Shown here: positions 1 to 5,454 of the stretch, one piece after another
Layout of the letters: every line of letters begins with the position of its first letter
Numbering within the stretch: the stretch's first letter is position 1
Assembly (NCBI GenBank): GCA_035524895.1
Contig: DATLFI010000450.1
Location: forward strand, 1-12,326
Length of the DNA stretch: 12,326 nt
Direction of reading: 5' to 3'
Source of the DNA: DATLFI01 sp035524895
GTDB lineage: Bacteria > Acidobacteriota > Thermoanaerobaculia > Multivoradales > Multivoraceae
The notes under the pieces: model-generated
Told to the model about the DNA's origin: nothing
The model's database searches: none
Seen by the model: the letters and a program-made list of their open reading frames with translations, nothing else
Made by a program: the position numbers and the translations under genes

Positions 1-172
1 CACCGCCGGCACTGCCCGCCTGCCGGCCCTCCAGCTCGTCGGAGGCGAGGTACGCGACATCGGCGAGTAGAGGCGCGGGGTCGAGGGCGGGGAGCGGCGT
101 CCCGCCATCCCGCGCGCAGCCGAGCACGACCGCCAGCAGGCCGAGCAGCGCTGTTCGGACGGTCCCTCTCAT
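1..172 (-). CDS. Putative M28-family metallopeptidase lipoprotein, N-terminal 57 residues (partial)
   Basis: Only the first 57 residues lie in the window; the gene runs off the left edge. The start ATG (170-172) overlaps the TGA stop of the upstream permease as ATGA, so translation is probably coupled. Residues 1-19 form a lipoprotein signal peptide: Arg at 2 and 6, a Leu/Val-rich core, and a lipobox VLGC with Cys19 as the predicted lipidated residue. After a short Pro/Gly/Ala linker, residues 38-57 read DVAYLASDELEGRQAGSAGG. This matches the start of many secreted M28 aminopeptidase/carboxypeptidase-like proteins (LasDELEGRxxGsxG pattern). The zinc ligands lie outside the window, so catalysis cannot be judged. 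If correct, it is a membrane-anchored zinc exopeptidase. It could also be a peptidase-like protein without activity. Confidence 0.68.
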   Translation of the reverse strand, partial: MRGTVRTALLGLLAVVLGCARDGGTPLPALDPAPLLADVAYLASDELEGRQAGSAGG

Positions 173-2613
173 TCGACTCGCGTCAGGGTCCGCGCCGGGT
201 CGATGCGCATCGCCCGCAGCGCGGGACCCAGGGCTCCCGAGAACGCGACGGCGAGCAGGATCGCGAGCGCCGAGGCCAGCACCAGGGGATCGTTCGTGCT
301 GGTGCCGTGCAGGAAGCTGCCGATCCAACGATGGAGCAGGAAGGACGCTGTGAGGCCGAGCGCGAGACCGATGGCGACCAGCCGCAGTCCCTGGAGCAGG
401 ATCATCGCAAGCAGCTCGCTCGGTCGCGCACCGAGCGACAACCGGACGCCGAGCTCCTGCTCGCGGGAGCGCACCGTGAGGTGGAACAAGCCGTAGAAGC
501 CGACCGCGGTCAGCACGAGCGCCATCACCGCGAGCGAGCCGACCAGCACCGTGCCGAAGCGTTGGTCAGCCGCGCCCTCCGCGTAACGCGAGCGCATCGA
601 GACCACCGAGTTGCGCGCCAGGGTAGGGTCGGCCGCGCTCGTGGTCTCACGCAGCGCGACAGCCAACGCTTCGTCGCCGCCCGCGCTGCGGGCGAGCAGG
701 TGGAAGCGTCGCGACGGCGCCTGCGCGAACGGCAGGTAGACGTCGTGCTCGGCCGAGATCCTTGCGCCCACGCCGCGGGCGCGCACGTCGCCGAGCACGC
801 CGACGATCGTCCACACGGCCTCCTCGGGGTCGCCTTCGAGTCGTGGCGATAGCCGCAGGCGCAGGCCGATGGTGTCTTCGAGGCTGGACCCCTGGCGGCC
901 CAGCGCTTGCGCGAGAGACCGCGACACGAGTGCTACCGGCGGCGCGGCTTCGCGGTCCCGGCTGGAGAGGTCTCGGCCGGCGAGGACGGGCACGCCGAGC
1001 GCGGATGCATAGCTCGGCGACACCGAAGAGCGGTATACCTGGATGTACTCGGCGGCGATCCCGCGGCGCTCGTCCAGCTCGAGAGTGGCCAGGATGGTCG
1101 CCTCCGGCGGCGCCTTCGGGCCTACGATGGCCGCGGCCGCCACCGCCGGGTCGCGCCCGACCTGGTCGAGCACCCGCTCGGCGTAGCGACGGCGCGCGCC
1201 GGGTTCGGCGTAGCGCCCGGTCTGCAAGGCCACCTCGACCGCGAACAGTCGCTCGAGGCGAAAGCCCGGGTCCGCCTGCGTGACCGCCCTCACGGACTGG
1301 AGCATCAGACCGGCCCCCACCAGCAGCAGCACTGCCAGGGCCACCTCGAGGGTCGCCAGCCCGGAGCGTAGGCGCAACTGACCGCGGCTCGAGCGGGTGC
1401 TCTCGCGGACCTCTGCGCCGAGCCTGCTGCGACGCACGACCAGCAGGGGCACCAGGGCCAGCGCGAACGTGAGACCGAGCGAGACTCCGAGCGCCAGCAG
1501 CAGCACGCGGGTGTCGACGAACTCCTCGGTGAAGGAGGCGGGAGGCACTTCGCTGAGGCTCACCAGCCAACGCGCCGCCGAACGGGCCAGCAGGGAGCCG
1601 AACAGGCCCGCTAGCGCCACCTCGATGGCCAACGGCAGCAGGAACAGGCCGAAGACATGACGGCGTTCGGCGCCGAGCGCGAGTAGAACCGCCAGCTCGC
1701 GCCGTCGAGCCAGCGCCTCGCTGGTCACCAGGCCCGCGGCGTTGAGCGCGCAGAGCAGCAGGATGCAGGCGGCGCCGAGGAGCAGGTAGAGCAGAGCTCG
1801 TTCGAGGTCGTCGCCGAAGTAGAGGCGCCGGAGCGGCTCGAGGACCGCTCGGTGGCCTCGGTTCGGGCCTGGGTGCTCTGCCTCGAGCTGGCTCGTCAGG
1901 TCGAGCAGCTCGCGGCCGGCCTGGTCCACGGTCACCCCGGGGCGCAGGCGGCCCACGACCGGGAGCCAGCCGAAGGCCCGATCCTCCAGGAAGCTCGGGC
2001 CGAGGAGGCGAGCGGACGCGGGTAGCGGCAGCCAGACGTCGATCTTGTCCCAAAAGATGCCGCGGTAGGTCGCAGGAACGACGCCGACCACGTCGAACGG
2101 GATCTCCTCGAGCACGATCGTGGAGCCATCCAGCGAGGGCGTGCGCCCCAGCTCTCGCGTCCACAGGTCGGCGCTCACGAGGGCTACTGGGCTCGACTCC
2201 TCCGTCGCCAGAGAGTCGAAGCCGCGCCCGAGCAACGGCTGCACGCCGAGGGTGTGCAGGAAGCCGGCCGAGACGAACTCCGCTCGAACCACACGCGGTG
2301 TCTCGCCGCCGAGCAGGAGGGCACGGCCTTGGGAGACCGCTGCCATCGACTCGAAGGAACGGACTCGCTCTCTGAGGTCCTCGAAGTTGAGAACCGACAT
2401 GCCCTTCCGTGGCACCCCCTCGTCTGGCACCGACGAGAAGACGAAGGTGAGCCGGTCCTCGTCCGCGAAGGGCAGTGGGCGCAGCAGCACGGCATCCACC
2501 ACGCCGAACGTGGCGGCGGCCGTCGCAATGCCGAGCGCGAGCGACACCACCAGGAGGACGGTCGCGAGCGGCCTGCGCTTGAGGGCGCGAAAGGCCCACC
2601 CTGTACCGGGCAT
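169..2613 (-). CDS. ADOP-type ABC transporter permease (duplicated MacB/FtsX permease without ATPase)
   Basis: The 814-residue inner-membrane protein has the full ADOP layout: an N-terminal membrane segment (about 17-37), a first MacB-like periplasmic domain (about 45-265), an FtsX block with three helices (about 273-295, 320-343, 369-394), a second copy starting with a helix at 417-440, a second periplasmic domain (445-680), and a final FtsX block (687-711, 735-760, 776-798). Family signatures are visible: LALGIATAAATFGVVDAVLL near the N-terminus, RRRELAVLLALGAERR at 303-318, REQELGVRLSLGARPSEL at 717-734, and a C-terminal RIDPARTL. Relatives act with MacB-type ATPases in mechanotransmission or export; ADOP proteins typically lack a neighbouring ATPase, as here. 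The substrate cannot be read from sequence. The ATG at 2613 gives a standard N-terminus but no strong ribosome site is seen. It is translationally coupled to the peptidase gene downstream. Confidence 0.93.
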   Translation of the reverse strand: MPGTGWAFRALKRRPLATVLLVVSLALGIATAAATFGVVDAVLLRPLPFADEDRLTFVFSSVPDEGVPRKGMSVLNFEDLRERVRSFESMAAVSQGRALLLGGETPRVVRAEFVSAGFLHTLGVQPLLGRGFDSLATEESSPVALVSADLWTRELGRTPSLDGSTIVLEEIPFDVVGVVPATYRGIFWDKIDVWLPLPASARLLGPSFLEDRAFGWLPVVGRLRPGVTVDQAGRELLDLTSQLEAEHPGPNRGHRAVLEPLRRLYFGDDLERALLYLLLGAACILLLCALNAAGLVTSEALARRRELAVLLALGAERRHVFGLFLLPLAIEVALAGLFGSLLARSAARWLVSLSEVPPASFTEEFVDTRVLLLALGVSLGLTFALALVPLLVVRRSRLGAEVRESTRSSRGQLRLRSGLATLEVALAVLLLVGAGLMLQSVRAVTQADPGFRLERLFAVEVALQTGRYAEPGARRRYAERVLDQVGRDPAVAAAAIVGPKAPPEATILATLELDERRGIAAEYIQVYRSSVSPSYASALGVPVLAGRDLSSRDREAAPPVALVSRSLAQALGRQGSSLEDTIGLRLRLSPRLEGDPEEAVWTIVGVLGDVRARGVGARISAEHDVYLPFAQAPSRRFHLLARSAGGDEALAVALRETTSAADPTLARNSVVSMRSRYAEGAADQRFGTVLVGSLAVMALVLTAVGFYGLFHLTVRSREQELGVRLSLGARPSELLAMILLQGLRLVAIGLALGLTASFLLHRWIGSFLHGTSTNDPLVLASALAILLAVAFSGALGPALRAMRIDPARTLTRVE

Positions 2614-2751
2614 TTCGCGGAGTCTATCCGGCGGCTAGCCCCGCCCCGGCCGCGCGTTGCCGAACAGGAGAACGTCGTGTTCGGCCTTACCCTCGTACCC
2701 GATGAACCGAGGGCCCATCGAGCACTGCCAGTACCGCCGGTTCAGGCCAGG
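2614..2751. other. Intergenic region between TPR gene and ADOP permease
   Basis: This 138-bp gap carries a perfect 8-bp inverted repeat, and on the minus strand an in-frame open continuation of the upstream TPR gene beyond its TGA (38 codons to a TAG at 2635-2637). I see no convincing -35/-10 pair for the permease, so it may be read through from the sigma/TPR genes. Confidence 0.5.
2659..2685 (-). promoter_or_regulatory. Perfect inverted repeat GCCGAACA-N11-TGTTCGGC
   Basis: Arms at 2659-2666 and 2678-2685 are perfectly complementary around an 11-nt loop. It lies between the TPR gene stop and the permease start, 46 nt upstream of the permease ATG. There is no T-run on either side, so an intrinsic terminator is unlikely. 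An mRNA hairpin between cistrons or a dimeric operator is possible. Confidence 0.35.
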
Positions 2752-4092
2752 TCAGGCCGGCGGCCGGGTGCGTAGCTGCCGCAGGAACGAGATCGTCTGG
2801 CGCACCATGTGCGCGGTCAGCGTCTCGCTGAACACCGCTTCGCGGAACAGTAGGAGCGCGGCGATCGCCTCCGTGTGCAGGTCACGCGATTGGAAGATCG
2901 GCATGATCTGCTCGGCGACCTCGCGCGTCTCGCGGTTCCGGCCTTGGCTCAGGTACATCTCGGCGAGCCGGAGCGAGATCTCCGCGGAGTCCCAGGCCAG
3001 GTCGGCGGCGATCATGCCGTTGCGTGCCTCGAGCAGGCATTCTTCGGCGAGCTTCGTCTCGCCCTGGGCGAGCGCGATCTCGCCCTCGAGCTGACGCAGC
3101 CTCAGGAGATTGAGGCGATCGCCGAGCTGGTGGTACATCGGCCGCGTTTCGCGCAGGCGACCGAGCGCCTCCGCGAGGCGGCCTTCCTCGTGCAGGAGGG
3201 AGATCAGGTTGTGACGGCTGGTGAGGACGATGCGCGGATCGCGTTCCGGATCGAGGTAGTCGAGGCAGCGCTCGAAGTCGCGGATGGCCTGGCCGTCGTC
3301 ACCCCGCAGCGCGTGGACCACGCCTCGCGAGTGGTACGCCTCGCCGAGGCGATGGAGCTGGCCCCACCGACGGCACAGCGCGATCTCGCGCTCGGCAAGC
3401 TTCAGTGCGTCGTCGAAGCGACGCTGCCGGACCCGAAGGGTGGCCTCGAAGTTGAGGATCGTCGCCAGCTCCAGCGGGTCGCCGGTGCCTTGGTCGAGCG
3501 CCTTGCGTGCGGCGCGGAACGTCTTCTCGGCGGCGCGGAAGTCCGAGCTGACGCGCTGAGCGTTGCCGACGTGCGCCAGCGCCCGGGCGCGGAGGTCCCA
3601 GGTCGCGCTGCCGTAGATCGCGTCGTCGAGCGACTCTGCGACCGCCAAGGCGATCTCCGCCTGCTCGAGCATTCTTGCCGGGTCGTCGAAGCGGTTCTCC
3701 CAGCTCAGGCGGAGCAGCTCTTCGCCCAGACCCCAGGTCTGGTAGCGGCGCTGGTTGCGGGCAATCAGCAGGCGGCGAGGTTGAGGATGGCGTTCGAGCT
3801 CGACCCACTGCTGGGTGGCCGCGGCGCGTTCCGCATCGAGCCGATGCTGATGATCGGTGGCTCGGGCAAGGATCCGGTTCCAGGCCGAGTCGTCGAGCCC
3901 AGGCTCGAAGTGGCTGGCAGCTTCCGAAGCCGCTGCGGCGTCGTCGGCCGAACCGGGCGCAGCCCAGTAGCGTCGCGCCGCTTTCTGGCAGTCGCTGCAG
4001 CCTCCGAGCAGGTGGGAGAGGATCTCGCGCCTTTGGGTGGGCTCGAGCCGATCGCTCACGAAGGCGCGCATTCGCTCGTCAGAAACGTGCAC
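2752..4092 (-). CDS. Zinc-finger (HxxxxCxxC) and TPR protein, probable partner/anti-sigma of the ECF sigma factor
   Basis: This 446-residue protein starts with a short helical module containing His27-LLGG-Cys32-SD-Cys35, a variant of the zinc-binding anti-sigma (ZAS/zf-HC2) motif with four instead of three residues between His and the first Cys. A low-complexity Ala-rich linker (about 45-65) leads to a long helical region (about 120-420) with TPR-like repeats, for example ALAHVGNAQRVSSDFRAAEK and LAEMYLSQGRNRETREVAEQ. No membrane segment is seen, so it is probably cytoplasmic, unlike classical membrane anti-sigma factors. The start is a GTG at 4090-4092, supported by a strong AAGGAG six bases upstream; it overlaps the sigma gene by 14 nt, so the two are co-translated. 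By position and motif I infer regulation of that sigma factor, with TPRs binding a partner. Direct anti-sigma activity is not proven by sequence. Confidence 0.85.
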   Translation of the reverse strand: MHVSDERMRAFVSDRLEPTQRREILSHLLGGCSDCQKAARRYWAAPGSADDAAAASEAASHFEPGLDDSAWNRILARATDHQHRLDAERAAATQQWVELERHPQPRRLLIARNQRRYQTWGLGEELLRLSWENRFDDPARMLEQAEIALAVAESLDDAIYGSATWDLRARALAHVGNAQRVSSDFRAAEKTFRAARKALDQGTGDPLELATILNFEATLRVRQRRFDDALKLAEREIALCRRWGQLHRLGEAYHSRGVVHALRGDDGQAIRDFERCLDYLDPERDPRIVLTSRHNLISLLHEEGRLAEALGRLRETRPMYHQLGDRLNLLRLRQLEGEIALAQGETKLAEECLLEARNGMIAADLAWDSAEISLRLAEMYLSQGRNRETREVAEQIMPIFQSRDLHTEAIAALLLFREAVFSETLTAHMVRQTISFLRQLRTRPPA

Positions 4093-4690
4093 GGCAAGCT
4101 CCTTGGGCCAAAGACGAAAGGCCGGTGACCTTACGGGTCAGCGCGGCAAGGCAACGCGAAGCGATTTTCCGAACGCTGGTGGTGCGATACCCCAGCTCTT
4201 CCGCGATCTCCTCGGTCGCGAAACCGAGGCGGTAGCGCAGGCGGAGGATGCTCCGGCAGCGCGGGGGAGTCGCGTCGATCGCGGACTCGACGTCGCGCAG
4301 GAGTTGGTCCCGCTCCGGGTCGGCCGGTGCGGGATCGCTGCAGGCTTCGAGCAGCGTCGTGTCGATCGCGTCGTAGAGCCTGCGCTGGCGGCGCCGCAGG
4401 AACATCAGGCACTCGCGGCGAAAGGCTCCGATCAGCCAGGCGTCGGGGCAGTCGATCGCCGATTGTTTCTGGAGGAAGGCGAGAAGGGATTGCTGGACGA
4501 GGTCTTCCGCGTCCTCGCGTGGAATCCTGTAGCGCAGGCTTACGCGCTCGGCCTGCTTGCGGAACCGCGAGACCAGGGAATGCAGGCCCTCGCCGGACTG
4601 ACCGAGCGAGCCTTGGTTCTGGGATGCTTGGGGGGGAGGCACCGAGCGACGTTCCTGGCACGCTAGCTGACCATCTAGGCAGCTGACCAT
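4079..4690 (-). CDS. ECF-type RNA polymerase sigma factor
   Basis: The 203-residue product has the two-domain ECF plan. Region 2 is at about 37-104 (EDAEDLVQQSLLAFLQKQ, then DAWLIGAFRRECLMFLRRRQ). Region 4 is at about 130-187, with the helix-turn-helix RLGFATEEIAEELGYRTTSV and an arginine/lysine-rich recognition helix (RKIASRCLAALTRK). It lacks regions 1.1 and 3, as expected. It should direct RNA polymerase to a small regulon, controlled by the overlapping zinc-finger/TPR gene. The start is uncertain: ATG 4690 lies in a 16-bp tandem duplication and has no ribosome site, while an in-frame GTG at 4640-4642 has AGGA ten bases upstream and would give 187 residues, still covering region 2. A stop codon immediately precedes ATG 4690, so nothing longer is possible. 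Confidence 0.9.
   Translation of the reverse strand: MVSCLDGQLACQERRSVPPPQASQNQGSLGQSGEGLHSLVSRFRKQAERVSLRYRIPREDAEDLVQQSLLAFLQKQSAIDCPDAWLIGAFRRECLMFLRRRQRRLYDAIDTTLLEACSDPAPADPERDQLLRDVESAIDATPPRCRSILRLRYRLGFATEEIAEELGYRTTSVRKIASRCLAALTRKVTGLSSLAQGACRARF
4099..4104 (-). promoter_or_regulatory. Shine-Dalgarno AAGGAG for the TPR gene
   Basis: AAGGAG on the minus strand, six bases before the GTG at 4090-4092 and inside the 3' end of the sigma factor gene. It decides the GTG start and the 14-nt gene overlap. Confidence 0.8.
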
Positions 4691-4696
4691 CTAGGC
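4665..4696. repeat. Perfect 16-bp tandem duplication at the sigma factor start
   Basis: The unit AGCTGACCATCTAGGC (plus strand) occurs at 4665-4680 and directly again at 4681-4696. Each copy holds an ATG on the minus strand, but 16 is not a multiple of three, so only the upstream ATG (4690) is in frame with the sigma gene; the other reads ATG GTC AGC TAG. Confidence 0.95.
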
Positions 4697-4704
4697 GCAG
4701 CTCG

Positions 4705-4733
4705 AGCGTACCAGTCGCGGAGCCCTGCCGCAA
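4705..4733 (-). promoter_or_regulatory. Candidate sigma-70-type promoter for the ECF sigma/TPR genes
   Basis: On the minus strand, TTGCGG (4728-4733) and TACGCT (4705-4710) are separated by exactly 17 bp. The predicted transcription start near 4698 would leave an 8-nt leader before ATG 4690, or a 56-nt leader before the alternative GTG 4642. The match is moderate and unverified. Confidence 0.4.
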
Positions 4734-4813
4734 CTGCTGGGCGGCCGGCCGGCAGGGGCGTTCAGGGGGTGCCGAACGCAGCCGGATCCGGAGGACCGGG
4801 GAGGGGGGGCGCG
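4734..4813. other. Spacer downstream of the repeat-peptide gene
   Basis: A short G/C-rich gap with the palindrome CCGGATCCGG (4782-4791) and a GGCCGGCCGG-type run near 4743-4752. There is no T-run, so I cannot name an intrinsic terminator. Whether the repeat-peptide transcript ends here or runs into the sigma gene is open. Confidence 0.4.
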
Positions 4814-5167
4814 CTAAGCCGCTTGCAGCCCGTTGCCCGGGATGATCACTTTCTCGGCAAGGCTGAACCCATTACCGGGGATGATCACCTTCTCGGCAAG
4901 GCTGAACCCGTTACCGGGGATGATGACCTTCTCGGCAAGGCTGAACCCATTGCCGGGGATGATCACCTTCTCGGCCAGGGCGAACCCGTTGCCGGGGATA
5001 ATGACCTTCTCGGCCAGTCCATTGCCCGGGATAATGACCTTCTCGGCCAGACTGGTCGCTGCCGGTGTCGGGAGCGATCCCGACAGGGCCACGGCGGCGA
5101 CGAACGCGAGTGCTGTGACTGCTGCCGCGATCCGGAAGCGAGGCGACTGGGGATTCGGGACCTTCAT
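4814..5167 (-). CDS. Small exported repeat protein with six LAEKVIIPGNG copies, family unknown
   Basis: The 117-residue product is not a family I recognise. Residues 1 to about 37 form a Sec signal peptide: basic n-region (MKVPNPQSPRFR), an Ala/Val/Leu core, and a possible cleavage site near PTPAATS. The mature part is almost only repeats: six LAEKVIIPGNG copies, joined by nothing (1-2), FA (2-3) and FS (3-4, 4-5, 5-6), ending in LQAA. There is no Cys, no membrane segment after the signal, and no dibasic processing site. Each unit has a charged EK pair, a VII strand-like core and a PGNG turn. This could form stacked beta-hairpins, or the protein could be a precursor of 11-13-residue peptides. 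The start at 5167 is favoured over the longer frame (to 5470) because AAAGGAAG lies 8 nt upstream and the signal peptide begins right there. Neighbours are an ECF sigma factor (same strand) and a divergent peptide-binding lipoprotein. Confidence 0.85.
   Translation of the reverse strand: MKVPNPQSPRFRIAAAVTALAFVAAVALSGSLPTPAATSLAEKVIIPGNGLAEKVIIPGNGFALAEKVIIPGNGFSLAEKVIIPGNGFSLAEKVIIPGNGFSLAEKVIIPGNGLQAA
4829..5050 (-). repeat. Six-copy coding tandem repeat (33/39-bp units)
   Basis: The units, in coding order, are at 5018-5050 (33 bp), 4979-5017, 4940-4978, 4901-4939, 4862-4900 (39 bp each) and 4829-4861 (33 bp). The 11 core codons translate identically in all copies, while the DNA differs at third positions: CTT/CTG, AAA/AAG, GTG/GTC, ATC/ATT, CCG/CCC, GGC/GGT, AAC/AAT and GGG/GGA. 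No replacement change is seen in the cores. The extra 6 bp encode Phe-Ser or Phe-Ala linkers. Confidence 0.97.
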
Positions 5168-5175
5168 GTGTTCAT

Positions 5176-5183
5176 CTTCCTTT
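5176..5183 (-). promoter_or_regulatory. Shine-Dalgarno AAAGGAAG for the repeat-peptide gene
   Basis: AAAGGAAG on the minus strand, 8 nt before the ATG at 5165-5167. It is one of the strongest ribosome sites in the window and fixes the start at the signal peptide. Confidence 0.8.
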
Positions 5184-5192
5184 CGGTGCGCT

Positions 5193-5211
5193 GCCGGCCC
5201 AGATGGCCGGC
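5193..5211 (-). promoter_or_regulatory. 5' leader hairpin of the repeat-peptide gene
   Basis: Perfect 7-bp GCCGGCC/GGCCGGC stem around a 5-nt loop, ending about 10 nt upstream of the Shine-Dalgarno sequence. It would be a stable element in the mRNA leader and could affect translation or mRNA stability. Function is inferred from position only. Confidence 0.4.
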
Positions 5212-5329
5212 GAAGTGGCTTGGTAAGAGTCGCGCCGCCAACCGGGTGGTCGCCGGGCGCGGGTTCGAGGGGATCTTTGACCCTCTCTCTTAGTGCTGCC
5301 GCCGGGCCCAAGAACGTGACAAGAAAGTT

Positions 5330-5342
5330 GCCAGCGGCTGGC
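5330..5342. promoter_or_regulatory. 13-bp palindrome GCCAGCGGCTGGC in the divergent region
   Basis: Two 6-bp arms around one central base, roughly midway between the two divergent genes. On the minus strand it is followed by AACTTTCTTGTCACG, so it could be an operator next to a promoter, or a weak hairpin in a long leader of the repeat-peptide gene. Confidence 0.3.
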
Positions 5343-5454
5343 GGAGGCTGGTCGTGCCGGGGCACGAGGAGTCGACCCGCACCGGATCGGGCAGGTGGAA
5401 CGACGCACGCCGCGTCTCTTGGCGACATAGGTAATCTCAGTGCCGTATGAGTAA

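Larger units (their letters stand above)
5168..5454. other. Divergent intergenic region between repeat-peptide and binding-protein genes
   Basis: This 287-bp stretch must hold the promoters of both divergent genes. Beyond the hairpin and palindrome listed separately, I see an A/T-richer patch at about 5425-5475 (TAGGTAATCT, GTATGAGTAAATG on plus) next to the binding-protein start, and TTGTCA on minus at 5317-5322. No -35/-10 pair with good spacing could be fixed on either strand. The long open frame here on minus is expected from the base composition. Confidence 0.45.

Noticed and set aside
647..2599. 650-codon minus-strand frame overlapping the ADOP permease
   Set aside because: It is an Arg/Pro/Gly/Ala-rich shadow frame typical of high G+C DNA; the permease frame carries all family motifs.
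2752..2754. Selenocysteine at the TPR gene TGA
   Set aside because: The protein already ends in the usual place for TPR regulators of this type, and no selenocysteine-type active site surrounds the codon; the hairpin downstream is too far away and unspecific.
2875..4128. 417-codon plus-strand open frame antisense to the TPR gene
   Set aside because: It is a mirror of a well-supported coding frame in G+C-rich DNA, has no recognisable domain, and the minus frame has TPR and zinc motifs plus a strong ribosome site.
4829..5050. CRISPR array
   Set aside because: The units are directly adjacent with at most 6 bp of constant linker between them; there are no unique spacers, and the array is a continuous reading frame.
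4833..5450. Plus-strand open frames over the repeat region, also repetitive (for example PGMITFSARLNPL or LLGKAEP units)
   Set aside because: In these frames the differences between copies change amino acids (MITF, MMTF, IMTF; DDH, DDD, DND), while on the minus strand all core changes are silent. The minus strand also has the signal peptide and ribosome site.
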